Part shown: positions 6,305 to 15,191 of the stretch, piece by piece
Layout: the number at the start of each line of letters is the position of its first letter
How positions within the stretch are numbered: the first letter of the stretch is position 1
From: CAYZJV01 sp049310885
Lineage (GTDB): Bacteria > Spirochaetota > Spirochaetia > Sphaerochaetales > Sphaerochaetaceae
Length of the DNA: 64,000 nt
Direction: 5' to 3'
Assembly: GCF_049310885.1 (NCBI RefSeq)
Contig: NZ_JBMDYO010000002.1
Location: 248,001 to 312,000 of the forward strand
The notes under the pieces: model-generated
The model's input: only the letters and a program-made list of their open reading frames with translations
Databases searched by the model: none
Told to the model about the DNA's origin: nothing
Position numbers and translations under genes: made by a program

Positions 6305-8404
6305 ATGATTACTCGTGTCGTCAAACGAGATGGGCAGGTCGTCTTTTGCGATGGACAGAAGATAGCCCTTGCTGTGGAAAAGGCTGCCCGTGTAGCCGAA
6401 GAATCGATCGATAGCGAAAAGCTCACCCAAGAAGTACTGCAACAGCTGGAAAACGGATCGACCACCTCGGTCGATGTGGAGACGATCCAGGATGCGGTAG
6501 AAGAGCAGTTGATGCTCAGCGGTGCATCGGCTACCGCGAAAGCCTATATCCTTTATCGTGAGGAACGTCGGAAAGTCCGTGAGGGAAGAATCCTGATCGA
6601 TGCCACTACCCGGTTGTTCAACGATTATCTGGATGACAAGGATTGGATGATCCAAGAGAACGCCAATACACGGAAATCGATCAATGGGATGAACAACTAT
6701 ATCCGTGAAGCTTTCACCCGTCGCTATTGGCTCAATGAGGTGTACCCCACCGAAATCCGTGAAGCCCACCAAAGTGGATCCCTTCATATCCACGATCTGG
6801 GTTTCTATGGTCCCTATTGTTGCGGGTGGGACCTGCAGCAACTGTTGACGATGGGATTCGGTGGTATCACCGGAAAAGTATCTTCCAGACCGGCAAAGCA
6901 TTTGCGCTCCTTTTTGGGACAAATCGTCAATGCCACATTCACCACCCAAGGTGAAAGTGCCGGAGCGCAAGCTTGGTCCTCCATCGATACCTACTGCGCT
7001 CCCTTTATCCGTACTGATGGATTGGGTTTCACCGAAGTCAAACAAGCCTTGCAGGAATTCGTCTTCAACATGAACGTCCCTACTCGGGTCGGTTTCCAAT
7101 GTCCGTTCAGCAATTTGACCATGGACCTTACCGTACCCTCCAGAATGCGGGACCAGGGTGTGATAATTGGCGGAGAGGTACAAGATTCCACCTATGGCGA
7201 TTTCCAGAAGGAGATGGATCTGTTCAACCTGGCCTTCTGTGAAGTGATGATGGAGGGCGATGCAAGCGGCCGCGTATTTACCTTCCCTATTCCCACTATC
7301 AATGTGACCAAAGATTTCCCATGGGATGGGCCGGTTGCCGATGCTATCATGGAAATGACCTGCAAGTATGGTATTCCCTACTTCTCAAATTATGTGAGTA
7401 GCGACTTGTCACCAGAGGATGCACTTTCGATGTGCTGCCGTCTTCGTCTGGATACCACAGAACTACGTAAACGCGGTGGTGGCTTGTTCGGTTCCAATCC
7501 TCTGACGGGCTCCATTGGGGTGGTCACACTCAATCTTCCCCGGCTGGCTTATCTTTCTTATGATGAGAAGGACTTCCTTGGGAAATTGGAGATACTCTCC
7601 GATTTGGCTTTCCAAAGTCTTGAGTTGAAACGAAAGGTCGTCGAACGGGAAACCCAACGTGGCATGTATCCCTTCAGTGCAAGATGGTTATCATCAATCA
7701 AGGAGAAGGAGGGGGCGTACTGGGCAAACCATTTCAGCACTATCGGCCTAGTGGGAATGGAGGAGGCTTGTCTGAATCTTTTCGGCTCTTCTGGTAGTCT
7801 GGTGACCGAGAACGGCCAGCGCTTCGCATTACGTACCCTGGATCGATTACGTCAGTTGATCGAGGGATACCAACAGCGCAGTGGTAATTTCTACAATCTC
7901 GAAGCCACTCCTGCCGAAGGTACCAGTTATCGTCTTGCCCGAAGGGACAAGGAGGATTTCCCCGATATCATTACAGCTGGAACTGATGTCCCCTACTACA
8001 CCAATTCCACCCAATTGCCCGTCGGTTTTACCGACGACCTCTTCGAGACATTGGACCTACAGGATGACCTGCAATGCCAATATACTGGAGGAACAGTGTT
8101 GCATCTCTACCTAGGAGAGCGCATTGAATCCACAGCAGTAGCAAAGCGTCTCTTGCAGCGGATCTTCTCCCGTTATCGTCTCCCCTATGTCTCTCTTACC
8201 CCCACCTTCTCGACCTGTGAGGACCATGGCTATCTTGTTGGCGAACAACATACCTGCCCTGTCTGTGGTAAACAAACCGAGGTCTGGACACGCGTGGTTG
8301 GGTATCTCCGTCCCGTGCGGGATTTCCACCAGGGTAAGCAGGAAGAATACAAGCAGCGGACCCTGTATCGCGTTCCCACTGAGGGAACCAAGGAGGTCGT
8401 GTGA
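6305..8404 (+). CDS. nrdD: Anaerobic (class III) ribonucleoside-triphosphate reductase
   Basis: A 699-residue glycyl-radical enzyme that makes dNTPs from NTPs without oxygen. Residues 1-95 form an ATP-cone (ITRVVKRDGQVVFCDGQKIA), the dATP/ATP activity switch. The catalytic core follows, with Cys377-Cys378 in SMCCRLRLDT. The C-terminus has a zinc site (Cys638, His641, Cys651, Cys654; TCEDHG and CPVC) and the radical loop RVVGYLRP with Gly666. Length and features are complete. Shine-Dalgarno AGGAGG lies 5 bases from the ATG and is the target of the riboswitch hairpin. The gene ends in a 4-base overlap with nrdG. Confidence 0.95.
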   Translation: MITRVVKRDGQVVFCDGQKIALAVEKAARVAEESIDSEKLTQEVLQQLENGSTTSVDVETIQDAVEEQLMLSGASATAKAYILYREERRKVREGRILIDATTRLFNDYLDDKDWMIQENANTRKSINGMNNYIREAFTRRYWLNEVYPTEIREAHQSGSLHIHDLGFYGPYCCGWDLQQLLTMGFGGITGKVSSRPAKHLRSFLGQIVNATFTTQGESAGAQAWSSIDTYCAPFIRTDGLGFTEVKQALQEFVFNMNVPTRVGFQCPFSNLTMDLTVPSRMRDQGVIIGGEVQDSTYGDFQKEMDLFNLAFCEVMMEGDASGRVFTFPIPTINVTKDFPWDGPVADAIMEMTCKYGIPYFSNYVSSDLSPEDALSMCCRLRLDTTELRKRGGGLFGSNPLTGSIGVVTLNLPRLAYLSYDEKDFLGKLEILSDLAFQSLELKRKVVERETQRGMYPFSARWLSSIKEKEGAYWANHFSTIGLVGMEEACLNLFGSSGSLVTENGQRFALRTLDRLRQLIEGYQQRSGNFYNLEATPAEGTSYRLARRDKEDFPDIITAGTDVPYYTNSTQLPVGFTDDLFETLDLQDDLQCQYTGGTVLHLYLGERIESTAVAKRLLQRIFSRYRLPYVSLTPTFSTCEDHGYLVGEQHTCPVCGKQTEVWTRVVGYLRPVRDFHQGKQEEYKQRTLYRVPTEGTKEVV

Positions 8405-9039
8405 AAATCGCAGGTGTATTGGGTTCTTCATTGATTGACTATCCGGGGCATATTGCGTGTGTGGTATTCCTGCAGGGCTGTAACTGGAATTGCACCTATT
8501 GTCATAATAAGGCGCTTATTCCCTTACAGGCGGCCGAAAATAGCGTTTCGTATCCTACTCAGGGGCTCGGTGAGCCCCTGTCCACTTCAGATTCCGATGG
8601 AGGAATGTTGCGATCGCGTGAGCGCAGCCACATCGATTTTCCTGAACAGCTTTATGCTTACCTGGAAACACGCAGGGGATTGCTCGATGGTGTGGTGGTT
8701 ACCGGTGGTGAACCCACTATCCATGCCGGACTGCAGATATTGTTGGAGGAGATTCGCTCTATGGATTTTTCTGTCAAGCTCGATACCAATGGGAGCAATC
8801 CGAGGATGCTGACTCAATTGCTTGATGCAGGGTGTGTAGATTACGTCGCTATGGATATCAAGGCACCGTGGTATAAATATTCCGAGATTTGTGGTCCCCA
8901 TGCCGATGCGGCACGCGTGAAAGAATCATTGGGGATACTCCAACATAGCGCGATTGCGTGGGAAGCCCGCACTACACTGTGTCCCGAGCTTGACGAGGAT
9001 GATGTGGCTTGGTTGGAAGAACTCGGATATTTTCGTTAA
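8401..9039 (+). CDS. nrdG: Radical-SAM activase of class III RNR (NrdG2 type)
   Basis: A 212-residue protein starting with GTG at 8401 and overlapping the nrdD stop by 4 bases, with AAGGAGG upstream. The radical-SAM cluster motif is C-N-W-N-C-T-Y-C (GCNWNCTYCHN, about residues 25-35). VVTGGEPT (about 100-107) is the SAM-binding GGE region, and VKLDTNGSNPRML and VDYVAMDIKAPW follow. It installs the glycyl radical on NrdD Gly666 using SAM and a 4Fe-4S cluster. The sequence is closer to the PFL-activase-like NrdG2 group (about 230 aa) than to the short E. coli NrdG. Confidence 0.92.
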   Translation: MKIAGVLGSSLIDYPGHIACVVFLQGCNWNCTYCHNKALIPLQAAENSVSYPTQGLGEPLSTSDSDGGMLRSRERSHIDFPEQLYAYLETRRGLLDGVVVTGGEPTIHAGLQILLEEIRSMDFSVKLDTNGSNPRMLTQLLDAGCVDYVAMDIKAPWYKYSEICGPHADAARVKESLGILQHSAIAWEARTTLCPELDEDDVAWLEELGYFR

Positions 9040-9143
9040 GAGCGACCGAGAGAAAACAACAGAAGTATGAAGTATCGTTCCCCTAGGTAGAACATTGGAG
9101 CCAGGAGACGTCGTCCCAAGGCTACCCTGATGCGTATGGTATC

Positions 9144-9326
9144 TTACTTTTTCAAATAGTTGAGGATGTATCGATGGAAATCAGAATCGAAAGGAATCGA
9201 ATCATTCTCAAGATTCGCTATGAGATTTTCCAGATGATTCCTATCGATGACAAATGGAATTTCTCCTTTTTGATAGGATCCTCCAACAAGATCCTTGAAA
9301 AGAACCTCATAACCATCATTCCATTC
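9144..9326 (-). pseudogene. In-frame 60-codon continuation of the AAA ATPase gene
   Basis: Directly after the TAA stop (9327-9329) of the ATPase, the same minus-strand frame stays open for 60 codons, starting EWNDGYEVLFKDLVGGSYQK and ending IPFDSDFHRYILNYLKK before a second TAA (9144-9146). It has no ATG, GTG or TTG start codon of its own, and the composition looks like real protein. The simplest reading is that a sense codon in a roughly 484-codon ATPase became TAA. A sequencing error or readthrough is also possible. Confidence 0.6.
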
Positions 9327-10598
9327 TTAGATATAGGGATATGGGATGCCTGAGAATTTCCCATCTAAGTATTGCTTGCGAAATCGAGTTACATTTCGAA
9401 CCCCTTCAAAATCAGAGACCCGTACGAATCGGGTTCCAGACTTGGACGTTTTACTCACAATTCCGATTTCTGAGATTCTCATAAGCTCATGATCCATAAC
9501 ATCGGTATTGTGTGTGGTAAAGACCAATTGTGCGTTGGATTTATTATATCGTCTGTCCTTGAAAAGCCTTATAAGTTCTGCCAATAGAAGCGGATGTATC
9601 GAATTTTCCAGTTCATCGACAATGAGGATATGGCCATGGTCCAAGACTGCAAGGATTATTCCCAGAAGACATGCAATCTTCCGGGTTCCGGCAGATTCTT
9701 GTAGGAACTCCAATGGAATCTCGTCTCCCTGGTGATTTCGATGATATGACTTTATATCTGTTTCCACTACAAGATCTTTTTTTGGAAAAAAAACATACTC
9801 AAATTTTTCTTTGTCTATGGTATCGGGTAGCACATTCAATTCATTCCGCTGGTACTCCATTTTGGTTATATCGATATCCAATTTTCGTAAAATAGAGACG
9901 ATACGATCAAAGGCACTCTGTAGTTGCTTTTTATCCTTGCCATTGGCCAAACGTGTCATGCAATAATCGAAAGGAAAATCATTTTTCTTATAAATCTCCA
10001 GATTTCGGGTAATGTATGTGAAAGCACTAGTGATGGTATCATTCAAATTTGCGTAGTTTTTCCCAATGACTGAGAGAAACGGGGTATTAAAATGTTTTTC
10101 CTTGTCCAAACATTCAACTTTAAAGATGGTCCTCAATTTATCTAGTGTGTAGACTTCTTTCGACGGCTTTGCATAATCCAAAAAGTTCTTTTCAATCGAA
10201 AAGACTAGATGTGTATCAACAATCAATTTCTCTTTGGTGATTTGTCTATCATCGTGTGATAAGAAATATTGGAAAGTAATACCTTTGTACCAGAAACCAA
10301 GTTCATAGCCCGATTCCTCACCAACGTCTTGAAGCTTGTTGGGATACGATAAACTCTCTTTGAAACGATTTCTCACAATCCTCTGCAATGTGTCGAAGGC
10401 TTTGATAATATTGGTTTTCCCAGAGGCATTCGGTCCGTACAAGGCTAGAGTAGGAACACCTCGTATCGAGTCAATTCCGATAAAAGGTAGTATTTCTCTC
10501 TCTTTATAACCATTTGGAGCTTTCTTTTCAGCAAACCGAAAGTTGACTTCCACATATTCAATCGAACGATAGTTTCTTACTTTATAATATAATAACAT
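9327..10598 (-). CDS. AAA15-family ATPase (RloA/AbiLii-like), probably truncated
   Basis: A 423-residue ABC/SMC-like ATPase of the AAA_21 type. The Walker A motif GPNASGKT is at residues 55-62. A signature-like QESAGTRK precedes HILIVDELENSIHP (Walker B with catalytic Glu), and QLVFTTHNTD supplies the H-loop His. The C-terminus ends RKQYLDGKFSGIPYPYI. Such proteins occur alone or with RloB/TOPRIM partners in phage-defence and stress loci; no partner nuclease is seen here. A premature TAA appears to remove the last 60 residues. All nucleotide-binding motifs lie before the stop, so residual activity cannot be excluded. Confidence 0.82.
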   Translation of the reverse strand: MLLYYKVRNYRSIEYVEVNFRFAEKKAPNGYKEREILPFIGIDSIRGVPTLALYGPNASGKTNIIKAFDTLQRIVRNRFKESLSYPNKLQDVGEESGYELGFWYKGITFQYFLSHDDRQITKEKLIVDTHLVFSIEKNFLDYAKPSKEVYTLDKLRTIFKVECLDKEKHFNTPFLSVIGKNYANLNDTITSAFTYITRNLEIYKKNDFPFDYCMTRLANGKDKKQLQSAFDRIVSILRKLDIDITKMEYQRNELNVLPDTIDKEKFEYVFFPKKDLVVETDIKSYHRNHQGDEIPLEFLQESAGTRKIACLLGIILAVLDHGHILIVDELENSIHPLLLAELIRLFKDRRYNKSNAQLVFTTHNTDVMDHELMRISEIGIVSKTSKSGTRFVRVSDFEGVRNVTRFRKQYLDGKFSGIPYPYI

Positions 10599-10628
10599 AA
10601 CGAACTTCCTTTCTTCACTCTCATGGTT

Positions 10629-10657
10629 AGTATAATGTTCGTAAGTTCAGAAGTCAA
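10629..10657 (-). promoter_or_regulatory. Promoter of the AAA ATPase
   Basis: On the minus strand TTGACT (10652-10657), a 17-base spacer and TATACT (10629-10634). The start codon is about 30 bases downstream. A hairpin-forming repeat ATAAACAA/TTGTTTAT lies just upstream (10659-10679). Confidence 0.6.
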
Positions 10658-11102
10658 GATAAACAACTTTTTTGTTTATTTATAGATTCGCTTATAGAAA
10701 ACCATGCACTAGGCAAACAAATCTAGATAATGATAACTGGAGTATTGTGTATACAGTGATAAGAATGTTACTGATGAGCCAAATACCAGAATATCTTGGC
10801 TATCTACTGTTCTTTGAAAAACAGACTGCTAATTCGTAGCGCAAGCCAGATGATGGAGTAGGCAGGGATGAGAAAGGTGCCGACCTTGATGCTATGGAAA
10901 CTGGTGTGGGTCATGAGGTTGTTACAGATTCGGACAAACGGTCTCATCTTTTTTGGCCTCTCCTCGTTGGCAGATATGGAAAGAACAACCATGAGTGGTG
11001 TTACGTTACAAAAGAGGAACCGGACGCTATATCAACCACTATGTTGCCTCAAGAATGCAGTTAGCGCCCGATTCCCAAATGACTGATTTTTTGTTTTTTT
11101 TC
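10658..11102. other. Gap, possible membrane-peptide remnant
   Basis: Nothing is well supported. A 62-codon minus-strand frame (10804-10992) ends with one hydrophobic stretch (KVGTFLIPAYSIIWLALRIS) but has no Shine-Dalgarno and no family I recognise; it could be a gene remnant. A T-rich run at 11081-11100 on the plus strand has no stem before it. Confidence 0.3.
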
Positions 11103-11567
11103 CTAAGCATCACCTCCTGATAGGGAAAAATACATCTTATCGATAGGAGCATCGTCACTGAGTGCAGTGAGGCTCAAAACCGGCTGGGGGTCTTCACTGT
11201 TGGCGGTGATACGAATAGTATAGGGACCGTAGTTCTGGAAGTCGATGGTGACTTCATTGTTTTCGAAAGTCACAGTTCCCTTGTCGATTTCATAATTCGT
11301 TGTATCATCGTCTATCAGAGCCCCCTGTAATGTCCCGTTGTTTGCTGTAAAATCTTCTATTCGGAAAGCATCGACTATCTTTTCACCCTCCCAGTTTCTG
11401 ACCACATAATCATCTTCCTGGGCTACCCAGCCCAGGTCATTGCATAGCAGTGCCCGGTCGGTCGAAAGGTCTACGGTGGTGTTACCAGGATTGGAGTCGC
11501 AACCAGTGCATCCTATGAGTACGAGAACTGCTACAGCGAGCAGTGCTATTAGGGCATAATACTTCAT
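11103..11567 (-). CDS. Predicted lipoprotein, function unknown
   Basis: A 154-residue protein with a lipoprotein signal peptide: MKYYALIALLAVAVLVL followed by the lipobox LIGC, with Cys20 as the likely lipidated residue. The mature part is acidic and beta-rich (GTVTFENNEVTIDFQNYGPYTIRITAN), resembling small lipocalin-like or META-like surface domains, but no family is certain. AAGGAGA lies 10 bases before the ATG. It appears monocistronic and is expected on the cell envelope. Confidence 0.75.
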   Translation of the reverse strand: MKYYALIALLAVAVLVLIGCTGCDSNPGNTTVDLSTDRALLCNDLGWVAQEDDYVVRNWEGEKIVDAFRIEDFTANNGTLQGALIDDDTTNYEIDKGTVTFENNEVTIDFQNYGPYTIRITANSEDPQPVLSLTALSDDAPIDKMYFSLSGGDA

Positions 11568-11974
11568 GTATATGATTCTCCTTTATCTGTAGTATCGTGA
11601 TGCCTGATCAGGACAGGTATAAGTGTGGAGGATGGAAAGTGTGCTGTCAAGATAAAATTTTATTTATTTTGTTTTACAGTATATAGTTATAAGAATTTTT
11701 CACTACACGTTTATGCCACTTGCGAGTCAGATTTTTGCATCTGCTACGAAGTGGGCTGCGTAAAAAGATAGCAGCGAACGAGTTGCTGTCGATTGCGTCC
11801 TGCAGTGTGAATGTTCTTGAGGTTGATCTGATTATACCATGGAAAATCAATACATTGTGGAAAAATTATAATATTTATGGCAAATTCTTGCTGCTATTTC
11901 AAGAATGCTGTATATTTACAGCCTTCTAGATCACAGTATATACGTGAACTTGGTCCAAATTTGCCACAGAAGTC
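11568..11974. other. A+T-rich gap, nothing recognised
   Basis: About 400 bases between the lipoprotein gene and galM. A TTGACA on the minus strand (TGTCAA near 11645) could be a -35 for the lipoprotein, but no -10 at proper spacing was found. The 69-codon plus-strand frame at 11720-11929 has no Shine-Dalgarno and no recognisable features. Confidence 0.3.
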
Positions 11975-13006
11975 TTAGATGTTGAACTCTAATAATGTGG
12001 TGTGCTTGTAGGTCTCACCAGGGTGCAAGAGACAGTTGGGAAAGTCCTTGTGGTTCATAGCGTTGGGGAAGTGTTGTGTCTCCAGACAAAAACCGGTGTA
12101 TTGGGTATAGGGATGCCCGTCTCGAGATGTATCGCTTCCATCAAGGAAGTTTCCGCTATAGAACTGTACCCCCTCCATGGTGGTACTGACCTTCATGGTC
12201 CTTCCCGATTTCGGTTCCTTCACATAGGCACAGCTCTTGAGATGATCGCCTTTTGTGGTGAGCACCATACAGTGATCGTACCCTCCGGCCTTTTCGATAT
12301 CTTTGCCAATCGTCTTTCCTGAAGTGAAATCGAAGGGAGTACCCTCAACCGATTTGACCTCCCCGGTTGGGATAAGCTGGTCATCCACAGGAAGGTATTT
12401 GTCGCAGTAGAGTTTCAACTCGTGGTTGAGGACGTCGCTTCCATCGCCAGCAAGGTTGAAGTAGGCATGGTTGGTAAGGTTCACCGGTGTGGTCCGATCG
12501 CAAATGGCAGCATAGGTCATTTCGAGCTTACCTTCGGGATAGAGGATATAATCGACATGGACCTTCAGCGTTCCGGGGAAGCCCATCTCACCATCTTCAC
12601 TCACATACGACATGTGCAGGGCGGGAGCGCCGTCGACTTCACTGGTGAGGACATCCCAGATCTTGGTATTGAGTCCCTCCGGTCCACCATGGAGGGAATT
12701 AATCCCATGGTCATTGCAGGGGACCTGGTAATTACGGCCATCGATGGTGAACTTGCCACCTTTGATACGGTTTGCGAAGCGGCCGATGAGGGCTCCGAAG
12801 TAGGTGGTGCATTTCTCATATTCAGAAAGGCTTTTATAGCCCAATACGATATCGGCCTTACGTCCATGGGCATCAGGCACGATGAGGTTGAGGATGGTCC
12901 CTCCGTAGGTAGAGACGGTCATGCTGTAATCACCAGCGGTCAACGTGTATGCCATTACCGGTTCACCAAAAGCGGTGGTTTTGCCGAATTCTCTCTTCTC
13001 TATCAT
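11975..13006 (-). CDS. galM: Aldose 1-epimerase (galactose mutarotase)
   Basis: The protein is 343 residues from the ATG at 13006, which has GAGGAGG about 7 bases upstream; an earlier in-frame ATG at 13024 lacks this. Family landmarks are GALIGRFANRIKGGKF, CNDHGINSLHGGPEG (substrate His), TNHAYFNLAG (catalytic acid His) and YTGFCLETQHFPNAMNH (catalytic Glu). It interconverts alpha and beta anomers of galactose and glucose in the cytoplasm. Length is normal. It has its own promoter and no galactose pathway neighbours, so it may serve general sugar use. Confidence 0.93.
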   Translation of the reverse strand: MIEKREFGKTTAFGEPVMAYTLTAGDYSMTVSTYGGTILNLIVPDAHGRKADIVLGYKSLSEYEKCTTYFGALIGRFANRIKGGKFTIDGRNYQVPCNDHGINSLHGGPEGLNTKIWDVLTSEVDGAPALHMSYVSEDGEMGFPGTLKVHVDYILYPEGKLEMTYAAICDRTTPVNLTNHAYFNLAGDGSDVLNHELKLYCDKYLPVDDQLIPTGEVKSVEGTPFDFTSGKTIGKDIEKAGGYDHCMVLTTKGDHLKSCAYVKEPKSGRTMKVSTTMEGVQFYSGNFLDGSDTSRDGHPYTQYTGFCLETQHFPNAMNHKDFPNCLLHPGETYKHTTLLEFNI

Positions 13007-13029
13007 GGAGTGCCTCCTCATCACCTGCT

Positions 13030-13059
13030 ATTCTACGACGAGTTGGCGAGTATTGGCAA
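13030..13059 (-). promoter_or_regulatory. Promoter of galM
   Basis: On the minus strand TTGCCA (13054-13059), an 18-base spacer and TAGAAT (13030-13035), about 24 bases before the start codon. The -35 lies in a TTGGC direct repeat (13042-13059). Confidence 0.5.
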
Positions 13060-13103
13060 GGAGGAGAGCAACAAGCTTCGTAGTATATAACTTTCTTGAC
13101 AAT

Positions 13104-14087
13104 CTAGAGCACATGGCTATCGATCTCGGCCAATTCGGCATCGGTGAATGCCAGATTATCCAATGCTTTCACATTCTCCCGAATCTGCTCAGAAGAACTT
13201 GCTCCAATAAGGACAGAGGTAACCTCTTTTCTCCTCAACACCCAAGCCAATGCCATCTGCGCTAGGCTCTGCCCACGTCTCTTCGCTATCTCATTGAGTT
13301 TGGAAATCCGCTCCAAGTTCTCCTTGGACAGCATATTCTTCTTCAGTGAACTGTTCTTGGTTACCCGGCTTCCCTCGGGAATTCCCCCAAGGTATTTGTC
13401 CGAGAGCAACCCCTGTGCCAATGGAGAGAAGCAGATGGTACCGATTCCCAGTTCCTCCACGGTATCCAACAATGATTCTTCCACCCAGCGGTTGAACATG
13501 GAGTACTTTGGCTGATGGATCAAGACCGGCACATTGCGTGATGTCAAGATTTCGTATGCTTCCCGGGTTTTCTCCGCCGAGTAGGAAGATATTCCGACAT
13601 AGAGAGCTTTTCCCTGCTTATAGGCGCTTTCCAGGGCTCCCATCGTCTCTTCCAAGGGCGTATCGGGGTCGAATCGGTGGGAGTAGAAGATATCGACATA
13701 ATCAAGTCCCATCCTCTTCAGGCTTTGGTCCAGACTCGCCAACAGGTATTTCCGGCTACCAAAATCACCATAGGGACCCGGCCACATATCATAACCCGCT
13801 TTTGTCGAGATAATCATCTCATCACGGTATGCACTCAGATCCTGATGCAGGATCTTTCCGAAATTGCTTTCAGCCGATCCTGGGGGTGGTCCATAGTTGT
13901 TCGCTAGGTCGAAGTGCGTGATTCCCAGATCGAATGCGGTGTGGATCATCTCTCGGGAATTCGCGACCGAAGTGATGTCACCAAAATTGTGCCATAATCC
14001 GAGCGAGACCGCAGGTAGTTTGAGTCCACTCTTTCCGCAGTAATTATACTGCATGGTTTCGTAACGTCCTTCATTTGCCTTGTACAT
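13104..14087 (-). CDS. Aldo/keto reductase (YghZ-like)
   Basis: A 327-residue aldo-keto reductase. The start at 14087 has GGAGG 5 bases upstream. YNYCGKSGLKLPAVSLGLWHNFGD is characteristic of the AKR14/YghZ (L-glyceraldehyde-3-phosphate reductase) branch. The catalytic tetrad is present: Asp and Tyr in FDLANNYGPPPGSAE, Lys in STKAGYDMWPG and His in YSHRFDPDTP. The C-terminal VLIGASSSEQIRENV is the NADPH-binding signature. It probably detoxifies or reduces small aldehydes such as methylglyoxal. It is slightly shorter than E. coli YghZ (346). Confidence 0.9.
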   Translation of the reverse strand: MYKANEGRYETMQYNYCGKSGLKLPAVSLGLWHNFGDITSVANSREMIHTAFDLGITHFDLANNYGPPPGSAESNFGKILHQDLSAYRDEMIISTKAGYDMWPGPYGDFGSRKYLLASLDQSLKRMGLDYVDIFYSHRFDPDTPLEETMGALESAYKQGKALYVGISSYSAEKTREAYEILTSRNVPVLIHQPKYSMFNRWVEESLLDTVEELGIGTICFSPLAQGLLSDKYLGGIPEGSRVTKNSSLKKNMLSKENLERISKLNEIAKRRGQSLAQMALAWVLRRKEVTSVLIGASSSEQIRENVKALDNLAFTDAELAEIDSHVL

Positions 14088-14180
14088 AAAAACCTCCGAA
14101 ATTATTCCACTCGTGCCATCTGTAAGAATTCATTGTTTTCCTCAAACCAAACGTACTTCCATTGCCTATCACTATGATTG

Positions 14181-15191
14181 TTAGAATGCAAACATCACCT
14201 TTACGGCATCTGAATTACCTGATAAGAGCAAATCAAACCCTTCTTGACAACTTTTGCTATCAAGAACGTGGGTGATGATCTTTCTGTATAATGGTTCCTT
14301 GGCTGCAAGTAGGGCTGCAATCTCAAAGTCCTTTTTTCTATAGACTCTGACAAACTGGATAGATACTTCTTTGAACATGCCTTTAATCAAAGGCATACTC
14401 GCAGGATATTTATATGCTGCAATAATTACGATTTTCCCCTTCACTTTCACGGTATCCAATAAGAGTCCAGCTACCGCTTGTACTCCAGCACAGTCAAAAA
14501 CCCAATCAAAGCCAGTTCCGTAAGTAATTTTTGAAACTCTATCAAAAAAATGCGTATCCGTAGGGTCCAATACATTAAATCCAAGATTTTTTGCCAATTC
14601 TGCTCTAAGTGGATTGGTCTCTACCATGGTTACAGAGGATGCCCCGAATTGTCTGAGAGTCAATGCTGTAACCAATCCTATCGTTCCACACCCGAATACA
14701 ACGGCATTGTCACCTGAGGTGAAGTTGGATTCACGAAGCGCATGCACTGCCACAGCTATTGGTTCAACCAAGGCTCCCAATTCATTCGATACACCATCTC
14801 CCAACCGCACCAAAGTTTCTATAGGGACTTGAATATATTCAGCCATAGCTCCATCACAATCTATACCCAACAGACCAAGAGTACTACATACATGACTGTT
14901 ACCAGTTAGACACGCTTCACATTTTCCACAGGACAGAAGTGGGTATGAAGTAACTCTGCTTCCTTTCGGTATTTGCGAAGTATCCTGTTCCAATACTCCA
15001 GAAAATTCATGTCCCATAACTAGGGGAGCCTTTGCTCGAGGATGAGTACCCGCATATATATTCAAATCAGTACCACAAATTCCAACATGGGATACTTTCA
15101 CTAAAGCCCAACCTTTCTTTGGTCTTGGTAGTTCAATCTCTTCGAGTGAGATTTGATCTTTACCTTTATATACTATTGCTTTCATCATCAT
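14181..15191 (-). CDS. Zinc-dependent alcohol/sugar dehydrogenase
   Basis: A 336-residue medium-chain dehydrogenase. The catalytic zinc site is seen in GICGTDLNIYAG and LVMGHEFSG; the structural zinc site is SCGKCEACLTGNSHVC; the Rossmann fold begins VVFGCGTIGLVTALTL. This matches the sorbitol/threonine/galactitol dehydrogenase group, which oxidises a secondary alcohol of a polyol or sugar acid with NAD(P). Its ATG overlaps the stop of the hydroxyacid dehydrogenase by 4 bases, so the two are coupled. It is likely part of the sugar-acid pathway fed by the ABC importer upstream. Confidence 0.88.
   Translation of the reverse strand: MMMKAIVYKGKDQISLEEIELPRPKKGWALVKVSHVGICGTDLNIYAGTHPRAKAPLVMGHEFSGVLEQDTSQIPKGSRVTSYPLLSCGKCEACLTGNSHVCSTLGLLGIDCDGAMAEYIQVPIETLVRLGDGVSNELGALVEPIAVAVHALRESNFTSGDNAVVFGCGTIGLVTALTLRQFGASSVTMVETNPLRAELAKNLGFNVLDPTDTHFFDRVSKITYGTGFDWVFDCAGVQAVAGLLLDTVKVKGKIVIIAAYKYPASMPLIKGMFKEVSIQFVRVYRKKDFEIAALLAAKEPLYRKIITHVLDSKSCQEGFDLLLSGNSDAVKVMFAF

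Noticed and set aside
6119..7183. 354-codon minus-strand open frame opposite nrdD
   Set aside because: It lies fully against the riboswitch and nrdD, whose catalytic motifs are unmistakable; the long frame is a by-product of nrdD codon use.
8520..8600. Inverted repeat GGGGCTC/GAGCCCC inside nrdG
   Set aside because: It lies within the coding region in a stretch between conserved radical-SAM motifs; a regulatory role is not supported.
10804..10992. 62-codon frame with one hydrophobic segment
   Set aside because: No Shine-Dalgarno, no family recognised and no operon context; mentioned only as a possible remnant.
12422..13090. 222-codon plus-strand frame opposite galM
   Set aside because: It is a shadow of galM, which has all active-site residues and a good Shine-Dalgarno.
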